Shown: positions 46,150-58,245 of the stretch, piece by piece
Position numbering within the stretch: position 1 is the stretch's first letter
Layout: the number at the start of each line of letters is the position of its first letter
From: Nemophila menziesii
Taxonomy: Eukaryota; Streptophyta; Magnoliopsida; Boraginales; Hydrophyllaceae
Length of the DNA: 64,000 nt
Reading direction: 5' to 3'
Assembly (NCBI GenBank): GCA_029959085.1
Contig: JARWIR010000016.1
Coordinates: forward strand, 5,749,441-5,813,440
Notes under the pieces: model-generated
The model's input: only the letters and a program-made list of their open reading frames with translations
What the model was told of the DNA's origin: nothing
Database searches by the model: none
Translations under genes and position numbers: made by a program

Positions 46150-47599
46150 TCTCCGCCACCATGTAGTAACATTTCACAAGTTGTTGCATCTGGTCTTCTT
46201 TCATTTCCTTTATCAACAAAATTGCCTCTTTATGCTTATTTTTCTTAAGAAATCCCTGAATAGGTCACATCATCTGGGGAGAAACCATGTTTTTTCATAC
46301 TCAAGAGCAACTCTTTTACATCTTCAAATAATCCTTCTCGACAGTCCACCTATCATGATATTATATGTATATACATTGGGCTGCAATTTTTTAGTTGATA
46401 AGTTGTTAAAAAGGTCCCCCTTACAGCCTCAAGCTTTTCATCTTTACATAATCCCTCGATAACAATGCTATAACTCACAATGTTTGGAGTTACATATTGA
46501 CTACTTTCCATGGAATCTAGTAAAGCCATTGCTTCAGTAACACGTCTATTATTACATAAGCCATTTAACATGATACTATACGTAATAATTACGTAATATT
46601 TGGTTTGCATCCTCTTGCTATCATGGTATTTAAGACCACCATTGCTTCTTCCAATTCACCTCGTCTAGCAAAGCAGTATAAGTAACTACATCAGGTTTTA
46701 TTCCTCTTTCAATCATGATCTGCAAAAATCTCTCTGCATCTTTCACTAAACCTTCCTTACTACTAATATGGTGAATGTATGTCTATCTGGGTTCACTTTA
46801 CAATCCAACATCTTAGCCTCTTCTACTCGACCAAAATTACACAACCCATTGATCAGTGAGGTATAGGTGAAAACATTTGGAGTTATACTCCTACCTTTCA
46901 TTTTAGAAAAGAGTTTAATTGCATCATCTACCATATGGTCTTTGCAAAGACAGTCAATTATAGTGCTATAAGCTGTAATATCAGGTTTAATATTCCCTTT
47001 TTCAAATACTTTAAGTAACTCGATAGCCTTGAGCGTGTACCCCAATTTGCAGAGCCCATTTATCACAACCCCTAAAGTAATTGGATCATGCTCACAAAGT
47101 CTTTCCCTGATTACTTTTTTAAACAATTCCTCTGCTTCGGCTCCTCTATGTTCACGAAAGAGACCCTTTAACAGGTAGTATAGGTAACCACTGTAGGAAC
47201 AAATCCATACTTGAAGAAACAACCTAGAATTGCAAACCCCAAATTGATGGTGTTTAAATAGCAATAACAGTTAAGAGTGATATTCATCGTGTAGTGATCT
47301 ATAGGAGCACCTAGATTGCGCATTTCTCTAAAAAGCGAACAGCAGCATAGTGTTGATTCATCTTTACAACAACACCCAATAGCTTAGTGTACTCTACAAT
47401 AGAAGGCGTTGGTCGCATTTGGACCATTTGATGCAGTGCGAAACGAGCTTCTTCAACATTAGTAATCATGAAAAGACGAAGAAGAAGATGAAATTGAAAG
47501 AATAACAGAATCGGGAAAAGGGTTACCAAATTTATTGAAGGAAGAAAAAGAAAACCTGAAGCAAATCATAGGCCCAACTGAAGCACCACTCAGCCTCAT
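46150..47599 (-). pseudogene. P-class PPR protein pseudogene
   Basis: On the minus strand the first ATG (47599) begins a Ser- and Phe-rich, mitochondrial-type presequence. A frame break follows near 47465, then ARFALHQMVQMRPTPSIVEYTKLLG, the usual start of a P-class PPR array. At least four more frame changes follow (near 47320, 47170, 46750 and 46620). Complete 35-residue units remain, such as the one with LGVVINGLCKLGYTLKAIELL, and units with STIIDCLCKD, TSLINGLCNFGRVEEA and VIEGLCKDEKL. The C-terminus appears at about 46150. The repeats resemble the RFL-type PPR subgroup, to which fertility restorers belong. With this many breaks it cannot make a full protein. Confidence 0.9.
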
Positions 47600-47847
47600 C
47601 TTCATCCTCTTATGTTATGCTATAAAGATAATGATGTAAGCGGGAAAATGGTGTTGATTATAGGAAAAAAGATGATTCTCAATTTGTTGACAATCTCTTT
47701 TTTTTTTTTTTTTTCAAACATAATATATTAAAACTAAATATAACCGGTTACAAAACTAGCCAATCCCAGAGTTTATAGAATTGTCTAGCCTACTAGGATT
47801 CACAAAGGGATGTGGTCCAATCGAGTTGCTAAGAAGCTTTCGTTTGG

Positions 47848-48417
47848 CTAATCCATCAGCGAAGCGAAGACATTCCTATCCCTATTAGTCCAACTAAAGA
47901 TAGGGTTACAAAGTTTCGAAATAAAGTAAATACTATTAATGATATTACAAATCTTAGGAATATGAATAAAAGTGTTCATCTCTAGAGGAATCATAATCCT
48001 TTGGCAGTCACTCTCTATAATTGCTTTTGATTCCTTCAAATCACGAGCAATCACACAAGCCTTAAGTATGCCAAGGGCTTCTGCTTCTATTGGAGACTCC
48101 GCGTTCACATTCCAAGCTTTGCAATCCAAAATCTTGCCATTGTACTCCTTGTTAACACATGCAATTGCAGCTTTGTTATTAGCAAAAGCTGCATCAACAT
48201 TTATTTTAATAAAATCTTTAGGAGGGGGAATCCAAGTGTTAGTTGGATTCTTTTTATTAGCTGCTATATTGTTCTTACCCTTATCCAAAGTATTTGTTTG
48301 TATATTAACTTCATTTTCAGTTTCTTTTTTACCCTTTAGTTTTGTAATAACATCATGAGGTGTATTAATCTTTTGATAAGTATTCCAATCCCTATTCGCA
48401 TTTTTGAGAGTAGTCAT
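47848..48417 (-). pseudogene. LINE ORF2: RNase H domain
   Basis: RVT_3-type RNase H at the C-terminus of ORF2. It has WIPPPKDFIKINVDAAF at its start, EAEALGILKACVIARDL, IIESDCQ and a final SWTNRDRNVFASLMD, so the catalytic Asp and Glu positions are visible. This frame is separated from zf-RVT by stops between 48420 and 48720. Confidence 0.88.
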
Positions 48418-48724
48418 AGGGTCAATCTTAGTAAATTTATATTTATTATCATTTCTTGCTTTCTAGATATGCCAAAGGAGTAAGCAAATTTTTTCCATAG
48501 TAAATTTCTTTTCTATCTTTTGTTTTTTCATATTCTCATAAATACTTGCCATCCAAGAATCCAATCTATTTGAATTCTGGTTGCAAGTATTAATATTAAA
48601 CTCAGAGGCTAGCCATATAGCTCTAGAACATATACAGTTCAGTAATAGATGCTCAGTTGATTCAACTTCTTTATAACATATATCACATATAGGTGTTTTA
48701 ATATCTTTCTTTTTGTAAATGTTC

Positions 48725-50044
48725 TCATTTGTAGGTAAGAGGTTTTTTTAATGCTCTCCACATAAATTTTTTAACCTTAGGCATTAACTTTAAATTCCAC
48801 ATCATTTTCCAAGTGTCTGTATTAATAGAGTGGGATGTTGAAGGTTTAATATTACTCTTGTTTTGATTCACTTTATCATGATTCTTCTTTAATATTTGGT
48901 AACATTTTTTAACAGTATAGATGCCATCCTGATCAAGATTCCAAACCGGAATATCTTTACCACCTGAGTAGGGGATAAAGGAGTTGAGAATAATTTCAGC
49001 TATATCAGGATTATATTCCTTATTTACCATGTTTTCATTCCATTTTCTATCATCTTTTTTCATAAGGTCAATGGCATGAGTAGCTAGTCCTTTATTAGGT
49101 TTAATGATACCTGACTTACCATGAATCCATATATCTTTATGAATGTTGATAGTGGCACCATTACCTAATTTCCACCTAATATTATCTTTGATAACTTCTA
49201 TTCCACTCACTAGACTTCTCCAACCCCATGAGGGTGAGTGTCCTAGTCGAGCTTCAAGAAAAGAGTCAGTAGGGAAATATTTACCTTTGAGCAATTTAAA
49301 AAGCATAGAATCTTGTTTATTAAGAATATTCCAGGCTTGCTTTCCTAAGAGTGCTAGGTTCATGAGGTGTAAGTCCCTGAAACCTAGTCCTCCTGTGTAT
49401 TTGCTCGTTGTTAGGTTCTCCTATTTTTCCCAATGTACTTTTTTCTTTCCATTAGCTCCCCACCAAAAGTTAGAGATTTGCGAGGAGATAAGATCACAAA
49501 TCTTTTTTGGAATGAGGAAAGAAGTCATGTAATAATTTGGTAAGCTTTGTAAAACAGATTTGATAAGTATTTCCTTACCTGCAGCTGAGAGAAAAAGATT
49601 TTTCCAATTCTCTGTTTTTTGTAAAGTTTTTTATACTAGAAAGTTTAGATCTTTAACTTTAGATCTATTCCATTCCGTGGGTAACCCAAGGTATTTGCCT
49701 AAGTTGTTTGTAATTGGCATATTTAATCTTTTAGCAAAAATATTTTGTAGGAAAATAGGGGTGTTGGGGCTAAATTTAATCCCACATTTGTCTAAATTAA
49801 GCTTCATACCTGTAGCATATCTATATTTGTTAATAACATCTCTAAAGCTTTCAATTTCTAAGTTATTGGCATTCATAAAGAATATACTATCATCTGCAAA
49901 TAGTAAGTGTGATATAGGGGGGCTAGCTTTTGCTATTTTAATACCTTTCATATCATTATTATCCATCTTATGTTTAATAAGTGTTGAAAGTAGTTGTGTA
50001 GAAATACAGAAAAGTAAAGGGGATAGAGGGCCCCCTTGGCGCAA
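48725..50044 (-). pseudogene. LINE ORF2: RT palm to zf-RVT
   Basis: The 50044-49631 part carries RQGGPLSPLLF and the FADD active site of reverse transcriptase. A frame break near 49630 and stops up to 49400 interrupt the thumb region. The 49363-48725 part starts with MNLALLGKQAWNI and includes the zf-RVT segment (WNLDQDGIYTVKKCY, MMWNLKLMPKVKKFMWRAL). A stop just before RGLRQGG near 50050 adds to the damage. Confidence 0.87.
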
Positions 50045-50117
50045 ACCCCTTTAGGGTTTATAAATTTTAATAGGGAATCCATTAATCAAAATAGAGTAAG
50101 AGACATATTTTACACAT

Positions 50118-51633
50118 TGGTGTGGCCTAAGGTGTGATAAAAAGATGATATAATTTAGATGCAAATAAACACCCTAAGCTAACACGGTACTGGAAGTATT
50201 ACAGATCGTATGCAAGTTTTAGTTAAATAATTAAGATTCGTTCCTCAGGGACTGACGAAAGTTAGAGAGAACTTATGCAAATTATCAAGTGTAAATATGA
50301 AAGATAGAAAAGATAATACGCAAGAGAAAGAAAGAAAAATAGATTTTTATTTTGTTTTTAAATAAAGAAAACTAAACTAATAATTTAAAAGACAGAAAAT
50401 TAAATAACAGAAAAGAAAAGAAGATAGTATGAAAGTTAGCTTGAGTAATTAGCATGTAATCCCCACTAGTTTTGCCGTTCTAAACATGTAAGGGTGAATT
50501 ATGTAGTATTTCAATAATCGGTTCCAATTCGCTATCGGTAGTTTCAAATAGGATTTACCTGTGTCAATAAGGCTTCCTAAGCAAACTTTTCCTGTAATTG
50601 GTAAATAGTCACAAGAACTAAACCATAGTGATTATCTAGTTAGGTTGATTTGTCAGATCTAAACCGAATACTAGACGTTATGTGCTAAACATGTAATTAA
50701 ACACCGTTGTCAATGGTGACCTAACTACTAGATGGTAATTCTATATGGCCTAGGTTCCACAAGAACACAGAATATAAATCCAAACACATAAACAGAGAAT
50801 AAAAACTATAATTCAATTTAAAACATAATATTTCCAAATTAGATAGATGTCAATCAAAACTAGGGTTCATACATATATGCTAAAACTCAAGCTAAAAAGA
50901 ATTAATTCATACTAAGAAGAGAAGAGAAAAGAATTACAAAATAAGAGGTTGAAGAAGACATATGGTGTTCTGCTCCTTCCAGACTTCTTCTCTTGTGTTG
51001 CAGCTTCCTCTTGGCCTTAAGGTCTGGCCAAGGATGATTTAAGAGTGTTAAGAGGCTGTATTTATAGTGTATAGGTTGACCTAATTCGTTTCTTGGAGGA
51101 AAGGCCAAGTAATAGACTCCAAGCCCAACTCAAATTCGTAAGAAAATAAAGATAAACACTGCTGGACCGTTTTGGGCATATCTTCTTCGTTATTGGTCGG
51201 TTTGAGCTCCATAATATACCAAAAGAATCGTCACAGAATTATCTATGTCCCTATGAAAGGAATTTACCAAAATCGGCTTCCTTGTAGGAGTAATATCCAC
51301 TTCTTTAGGCGTGTGCTGCAGAAATTCAGATTTAGGCAGCTTTTCTTTTTCCTAATTGAACTCTGTTACCTTCTATTTCCAATTACCATGCATATCTCTT
51401 TCCATATCTTGTAGTGTTTGACTTGGACTCTAATTAATCTCCATAATTATCTTTAAAACTTCACACTAAATAAACAATCAAACCCAATATGCTCTAAAAA
51501 TATTATGTTACTAAATCAAGACCCAAAATAGGAAAGTGCACTAAACTAAGCTCAATTCAACCTATAAGCTAATAAATAAGCCTAAAATGATGTCTCAGAA
51601 TTATATTATATTATCACAAATGAGGAGACATCA
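50118..51633 (-). mobile_element. Solo LTR of the Athila-like family, 1516 bp
   Basis: Read on the minus strand it starts TGATGTCTCC and ends GGCCACACCA. The LINE sequence CACAT is duplicated on both sides (50113-50117 and 51634-51638), the 5-bp duplication expected for LTR retrotransposons. There is no internal region, so it formed by LTR-LTR recombination. The 46-bp terminal stem-loop is at 51588-51633. It splits the LINE reverse transcriptase between the MRCV and KYVSYSILINGFP motifs. Confidence 0.96.
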
Positions 51634-52326
51634 CACATCTCATGATTTTGCTAACCCATTTATTATCAAACCCCATTTTAAGCATAATATCCTCAAGGCA
51701 ATCCCACTCCACATTTTCGTAAGCCTTTTGTATATCCGTCTTTATAGTCATAAAGTACTTTTTGGTATCTCTTTTATTTTTAATAAAGTGTATTATCTCA
51801 TGAGCAATCATCGTATTCTCTTGAATATGCCGTCCTGGTATAAATGCTGATTGATTTTCATCGATCAGAACATTTAATACCGGTTGCATTCTATTCATGA
51901 GAATTTTCGCCAAGATTTTGTAAATAAAGTTAGAACAACTTATTGGGCGAAAGTGTTTAATAGAGATAGTTTAGGAATTTTGGGTATAAGCGAGATAAAG
52001 GTATGATTGTAATCATCTAAGGACCCTTCATTATACCAAAAATCGTTTATAACCCTAATGACATCCAATTTGACAATATTCCAATATTTTTTATAAAAGA
52101 AACCTGGGTATCCATCTGGGCTAGGGGATTTATTAGCCCCAAGTTCATTAATTGCTCTTTCAATTTCTATAATCTCAAGTTTCTTGTTGAGATTATTATT
52201 CATAATGTCTGTAATGGTAGGGACAATATTATCCAAAATAGGGTAATAGTTTCTAGTCCCCACTGTTTTAAAAATGTTGTTGAAGTATTTTGTTATTTCA
52301 GCAGTAATATCAGAGAAAGTATCCAC
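51614..52326 (-). pseudogene. LINE ORF2: RT N-terminal part
   Basis: The 52326-51940 part has NKSPSPDGYPGFFYKKYW (RT block 1). The part from 51913 down to the solo LTR has SAFIPGR and KTDIQKAYENVEW, where AYD is usual. A frame change separates them near 51930. The last codons before 51633 run into the solo LTR. Confidence 0.87.
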
Positions 52327-52691
52327 CCAAATACCTTCATCAATGTTAAGTCTAGAGATGGTGTTAATTTTCCTTCTCTCTTTAGTGGAAGCATGGAAAA
52401 AAGAGGTATTTCTATCTCCTATTTAAGCCATAAATTTCTGGATCTTGAGGCCCAATAGTCCTCCTCCTTTTTCCATATTTCCTCCACTAATTTTATAGTA
52501 TAATTATATTCAGTCCAATCTTTAGTAAGGGGGTCATTATAGATATTTTCCAGTGTTTTTATATGTTTGCTAATGATTTTCTTGTTATTGTTAAACTTTG
52601 ATTTACTCCATTTAGTAAGTAAAGCTTTACATTTCTCAAGCTTATAGGTAAGGGCATTTCTAGCAAGTCCATTGGGGCATTTTTTAAGGTT

Positions 52692-53474
52692 CTAGACTTT
52701 TTTGATAATATCAAGGCATTCAGTTTCCTCAATCCGACTATTTTCAAAGTAAAACCTTCTATCTTTTTTAATATGGTTTTCATTTAAAGTAAGGACTTGT
52801 GGGGAGTGATCTGACCCCAAAGCTGGTAGGAGTGCAATCCAAGCCGAGGGGTAGAGATCATTCCAAGCTTTGTTACAGAGACCTCTATCTATGAGGGATT
52901 TAATCATATCATCATTATTTCTTTTGCTTGTCCAAGAGAATTTACAGCCTCTTGTGATAATTTCATCTAGTTTTTGATGTTTAGTAAATCCATTGAACAT
53001 GTTCATATATTTATTGATTTTACTAATTCCTCCTTTTTTATCAGAGGTATATCTAATATTGTTAAACTCTCCAATCAGCATCCAAGGGGCATCATTCATA
53101 GGCTTACAACTAGCATACAGTTTAAGGCATTCCTCTTTGTTTTTATCTAAAGGTGCTCCATAAACAAAGGCCGAAAAGTATTCATTTCCTTCATTATTAA
53201 TTTTGCAGTGCATATGATTTATATATTTACTAATCATCTTAACTTCAAAGTTATTTTTACTAAAGATTGCAAGGCCACCACTAAGCCCTATAGGCTCTAC
53301 TGTCTCAAGAAGAGTCATATTAATAATTTTTTTGAGCTTTTTAACAAAATAATAAGAATTCTTAGTTTCCGAAAGAAACTGTACCTGAGGCCGATATTTA
53401 TTAACCATATCAGCAAGGGTCTGGACTGTCAAGGTGTTGCCAATACCCTGACAGTTCCATGATAGGTGTATCAT
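52692..53474 (-). pseudogene. LINE ORF2: endonuclease domain
   Basis: Apurinic-type endonuclease of L1-like elements. WNCQGIGN marks the start, LSETK the catalytic Glu and SDHSP the catalytic His region. The usual GDFN reads GEFN here, so one catalytic Asp is changed. The frame is open for 260 codons, then breaks at about 52690. Confidence 0.88.
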
Positions 53475-53599
53475 TGAGGGTGAAGGGGTTGATCTAGGTC
53501 AACCCAGCAAACCTTGTCAGCAGTTGAAATTTCCTTCTTCGAACCCGAGCTACTGGATTCAACAATTGTAGTCCCACTTTCTTTCATAATTTCTGAATC

Positions 53600-55158
53600 T
53601 TATTCCTCTTTCTCCATGTTTGTATTTTCGATTAACTCTCCTTTTCTAGCTGCCCATAGAGATTGTTGACGTTTATCATTGGATTGAGTGAAATTATTCT
53701 TCTTAGGTTTTAAACTCTTAGCTTTGATCGAGGTTCTTGTGTTAAGTTCTCCGAAGACTTTCTTTTTCATAATGGATAATTGAGAGCCCTCAATGGTCAC
53801 ACTGTTTCTGAAAATGGTGGTGGCTGATTTAGATGAGGTGAAATTGAGGGGTAAGTTAGGTTTAGGTGTGGTGAAATCATCGGAGATTTGGGGGTTTTGG
53901 GTGGACGATGAAGAGATGAGAGAGGGCGGGGTTGGAGTAAGGGTTTGATTGATTGGGGATTTAGGGTTAAGTGTTTTGGTCGATTTGTTATGTTGGTTTG
54001 GGTTAGATGTGTCTGGATGGGGTTTTGGGCTTTGAGGTTGTAGCGGTGTTTTGGGTAGTATGACATTTGGGCTTTTAATAAAGTTTGGTGGGCTGACATA
54101 AGTTCCAAAAGTTAAAAGACTTTCTTGGGCTGGACTTTTGTTTAATTCTTTTACAAAGGAATTAGCCAGCGTGGCCAATTTCTTTTCCTTATCCAAGTAG
54201 ATAGTGGGGTTAATTTCATTTTCCTTATTTTTAGTATCTGATAAAGACAAAGAAGAACCAACTCCATTACCGGCCTTGCGTTTCTCACTCTTCTTTCCCA
54301 TTACCAGTCCCTTTTCTTTGTCTTTAGCCGAATTCGTACCAAATTTGAAAATTTTCGTAGTACCAGGAGCACCAATGTCGGTAGTGAGTTTGTTGGTGAG
54401 TTGATTGGTGAGTTGATTGGTGAGTTCCGAGTTCTCTTCAGTAGCCGAGTTCTCTTTAATCACCGAGTTGTTCCAAATTCGATTCAAGGTAGGTGCAATT
54501 CATGTAGACATTTTGTAGTTGGTAGTTTTCGTTTTGTTCATATTCATAATTTGTGACGCCATAGGGGTTGATCCTCTTGTGGATGTATTTATCCAAGCTC
54601 CCAATTTGGGCGTGACCTTAGGGTTTTGGCACTGGTAATTTTTATTGTTTTCTTCGTGACCAAAAAGACCACACCCGTAACATACTTGGCCGATATCTTC
54701 ATATGTGAATTTAATCCAAGCTGCCGAGTTCTCAGTTTCCCAGTATTTGATACCTGATAATAGTGGTGTTGCTAGATTCCAGTCAATTTGGACCTTTGTA
54801 ATAGATTTTTCATCAATGTTGAGCTCTTCTGGTAGATTGATAACATGTACTTGTCCAAAGTAGCTCATCATTTTTCCAATACACTGTTTTGTTAATAGAT
54901 TTGCTGGGATTCCCATAAGTTGAATCCAAACTGTAGTTTGATTGACTTTGTGTTGTCGATATTGTTGTATTTTTTGATTGCAAGATGTTAACCTTGAATA
55001 GTCCAAGGTCTTTGATTCCACACTTTACTAATATATTCTTCGTTTTTGAAGGTGATGGTGAAGACATTAGCAACACATCTTTCAGTTTCCACCTGTTCAT
55101 TTAAAGCCAAGTACTTATTGATGTGGTTTTTGATAAATATGTGGTTAACCTTTTCCAT
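53600..55158 (-). pseudogene. LINE ORF1: DUF4283 and CCHC protein
   Basis: The ORF1 nucleic-acid-binding protein begins with an ATG at about 55158. The DUF4283 domain follows, with TVWIQLMGIPANLL. A stop after WTIQG near 55000 and a frame change just after it break the frame. A zinc knuckle CYGCGLFGHEENNKNYQC lies near 54680-54635. A long, poorly ordered Ser-, Pro- and Lys-rich tail at 54487-53600 stays open for 295 codons. Confidence 0.85.
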
Positions 55159-55536
55159 TGCTAGTAATTTAGCAGTAATTTTTAAATTCTCTTGCGTTTT
55201 TGTAAACTGAGTTTTAATCTGGTGAGATAATAAGAGCTTTGTTTTTTGCTAGGGGGTGTGAAGGAGCGTAGAACTCCATAGCGAGATGATTTTTCAAAGA
55301 AAGGAGTAACAACAAAGGATTGATGGATATGAGGAAGGTTGAAGAGATTTAGTGTATAGAATTTGTAAAAGGAGAAACACTAGATCAAGGAGGGAAACAC
55401 CTAAAATGTAGGGATTTTAGATGTTAGGGTGGGGTGGGAAATTTTAGATTTTGTGTTGTTTGAGAGGAGAGAGTGTAGAGAGAATTTCATAACTTTAGCT
55501 TCTCTTCTTTCTTCATTAATGGTGCGTTGACAATCT

Positions 55537-55999
55537 TCGGGTTAGAACGAAAGATGTGGGGTTAGTTTCTTTGCTCACATCGGTCGTAAGAACTCTTTTT
55601 CATTAGTTTATGATATATATTGAAAAGAAAAAAATTTGTGATATAAACCCAAATTGAGGATTATACATTTTAAAGTCCCTTTTTACACACTTATCTTGTT
55701 ACCAACCGAGTTAGGAAAAAATATTTTAAAAGAGCTAATTAAGGATTTTTAGTTGAGAAAGTTAGTTTTCTTTTGAAGAATATATATTTAGAGGTCTCAA
55801 ATTCTGAAAAAGTAATGATAGATATCATTGCATCATTCTAAATCGCATTATTTTTGGATTTTAAATACACCAATCATATAATTTCTCTTTCCTGATTTAT
55901 CATTTTTTTTTATGATTGGTCTACCTAAAAGATGATAAAAAGGTGATGCGATTTGGGATGATATCCAACATTACTCATTGTGAAATGATATTTTTAAAG
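55537..55999. other. Intergenic flank of the LINE
   Basis: AT-rich DNA that was contiguous with 47686 before the LINE inserted. No gene was recognised. Confidence 0.4.
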
Positions 56000-57671
56000 G
56001 CCCGATTAGGTTTTTCTGGTTTAAAATGAATTCAAATATGTTATGATTTTACTTTGATACCTTTCTTCTATTAATGGTGGGTATACGATAATGGGCATAT
56101 ACCCACTATTTTAATTTTTTTAATTATATTATAAGTTCTGTTGAAAATTTTTGGTTTTAATTTTCTGGCTTAATGTCCTTTTTTTGCCAAGGCCCGTGCT
56201 ATAATTCGGGGGTATATACCCACTGTTTTCACAATAAATTTTTCCTTGTCAAGGTTCATGCCATTTCAGCTCAATAATAAAGATCTATACCCACAAAAAA
56301 CGCAAAATAACGGGTATATACCCACAAAAATACAAAACAGTGGGTATATATACCCACATAAAATGCAAAAAAGTTGGTACGTGACCCTAATGACTGGACC
56401 TAAGGGCTCATTTTACCTGTAAATAAACGACCATTTGAATCACAAGAAGAAAAAACGGATATGAGATGTTAATAAAAAAACTTACCAGATCTGCGAACAT
56501 TGACAATGGTGTAAAAGAAGAAGGTGAGGCGGGATCCGGCTGTGATTTGTGCAGAAGAAGGTGGACAATGGCCAAATCTGAAGAGATCCAGCGAGATCCG
56601 GAAAAAAAAAGAAGAGGAAACTGACCCGAGATCTGGCGACATCCGGCTGTTTCCTCGTGTTGCAGAGCTTTAGCGGGGATATGAGACCCGTCTTCTTGCA
56701 TTGCTAGTTTGTTTTCGTGTGCAGCAGCGTCTGCTGGTGGTGGGGATGTGGGACTTGTCTTCTTGTGCATAGAAGCAGCGAATGGCAGAGAGAGAAGGGG
56801 AGGGGTGAGTTTTTTTTTCTAATCCTAATGGGAGGGGAGGGTGGTTTTATGGTCTTTTTCAGTCTTTAGTTGGCTTCTAATGAGTGTTTAAACAAAAGAC
56901 TAGAGTGTCTTAAGGCCTTTATTCTTCTTTTACCCTTTGCTTTTTTCCGTATGATGTTATTAAACTTTTTGACACCAGAAATTGGTTTACACCCATTTAA
57001 TGCTTTTTATTACATATGATTGGATGACATTTAATGCACTTTGTACCTTCAATGATATACTCTCTCTTCACGTTAACATTGTTTCTTTTCTTTTCTTTTC
57101 TTCTGATTTCTTCTTGGTGGGAATAGACTTATTTCAAATTTTAACGAGAAAGCTCCATCAAATCTTTGAATACAAGGTATTTTCTTCATACTTTTCTAAT
57201 TAACATGCCTTTTTGTGTTGGAAATTCTTTTACATGTGCTAACAATTTTATGTGTTTTTCTTTTTATAAATATTGCAATAATAACCCACCCCTACTCTCA
57301 TTTTAGTTCATTTTTTCATTATATGAAGACATGTTTTCATTATTTAGGGTTTTTACTAAGTTTGTAAATAACATTTACAGTTTGTTGTTTTGATCATACA
57401 TAACTACATTGGGCCTCTAGATTTGAACCTCAATTACAACCCTAAATATTATGCATTTTAAAAATCTTGGTTTGTTTAGCGAATTAATGTCTTGCCAGCA
57501 AGGATATTCTAACTACTCTGCATTTTATGGTGGGTATATACCCACTACATATTACGTAAACTGTGTTTCTACCCCTGTTGTTACATGATATGTGTTTAAC
57601 ACCCCTTATTGCACTTTGTGGATATATACCCACAAACAAACTGCATATACAATTTTTGTACATGAACATAT
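56000..57671. mobile_element. MULE-like repeat, copy 2, non-transposase part
   Basis: It repeats the plan of 41030-42230, with TTTTTCTGGTTT near the edge, palindromic GTGGGTATATACCCAC-type words between 56085 and 56370, ATTATAAGTTCTGTTGAAAATT, then a GC-rich tract ending in GAGAGAGAAGGGGAGGGG (near 56790). Two more ATATACCCAC words occur near 57530 and 57625, just before the transposase fragment. The minus strand of the GC-rich tract carries a splice-donor-like GATCTGGTAAGT near 56490. Confidence 0.55.
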
Positions 57672-58133
57672 GTGATTTTTGCTGACATTTTTGGAGCTTG
57701 TTTAGATGTATTCAAAGCTTGTGATCACGCAGTAGCGGCCTTGGCTCATGCAAGACTAGATACCCTTAATGATTTCGTCGAGGAATACTTCCACAAATCA
57801 AAAATTGAAGAAGTCTATGCGAGTAGAATGCCTGCTTTGACCACATTTTGTCATCCTCCCTTACTATCCGATGAGTTACCTATTCTCCCACACATGGGTA
57901 AAATCGTAGTTGGCCGTCCATCGAAAAAGAGGAAATGGGACCTATGCGAGATACTTCGTGCAAAAGGCGGTGCGGACGTTGCCACGAGTATTGATATCAC
58001 AACAAGACCATCTACTTTGCTCTTTTTTCTGGGTTTTTTTGTTTATTTTGTTATTACGGACGAAAGATGGGAAATAGAGAGGAAAAGACTTTTGGGATAC
58101 TTTTTCGGGCGGTCTTTCAAACGCCATTTCTGA
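57672..58133 (+). pseudogene. MULE transposase C-terminal fragment
   Basis: The segment CDHAVAALAHARLDTLNDFVEEYF resembles the SWIM zinc-finger end of MuDR-type transposases, where a C-x-H-A pair precedes a helix ending in a Tyr-Phe dipeptide. It is followed by the usual spacer and a basic GRPSKKRKWD, a nuclear-localisation-like tail often seen after a PxRPPGRPKKKR region in MULEs. The upstream catalytic DDE domain is absent, and the last 40 codons look unrelated. The fragment supports calling the neighbouring repeat MULE-related. Confidence 0.65.
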
Positions 58134-58245
58134 CTTCGAGAAGACGGTTGCGTGGTATAAGTGGCTATTGCAGTGGAGAGAGAAACCGAAAAAGTAATAA
58201 CAAATTCGTAAATACTTTGGTCTGTTTAGAAACTACTTAGCCTAC

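Larger units (their letters stand above)
47697..55525 (-). mobile_element. Near full-length L1-type LINE with target duplication
   Basis: The flanks GTTGACAATCT (47686-47696 and 55526-55536) form an 11-bp target duplication. The 3' end on the left has a poly-T run, that is, a poly(A) tail on the minus strand. Without the solo LTR inside it (50118-51633) it is about 6.3 kb. The order on the minus strand is 5' leader, ORF1 (DUF4283 and CCHC), endonuclease, reverse transcriptase, zf-RVT, RNase H, tail. The insertion lies about 90 bp upstream of the PPR pseudogene start, so it would have separated that gene from its promoter. Confidence 0.93.

Noticed and set aside
46353..47529. Functional PPR gene with introns
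   Set aside because: The breaks are one- or two-base frame changes inside repeats without GT-AG signals, so introns cannot repair the frame.
57690..57960. A host gene of unknown function
   Set aside because: The C-x-H-A helix pattern and basic tail fit a MULE transposase end, and no upstream exons could be found.
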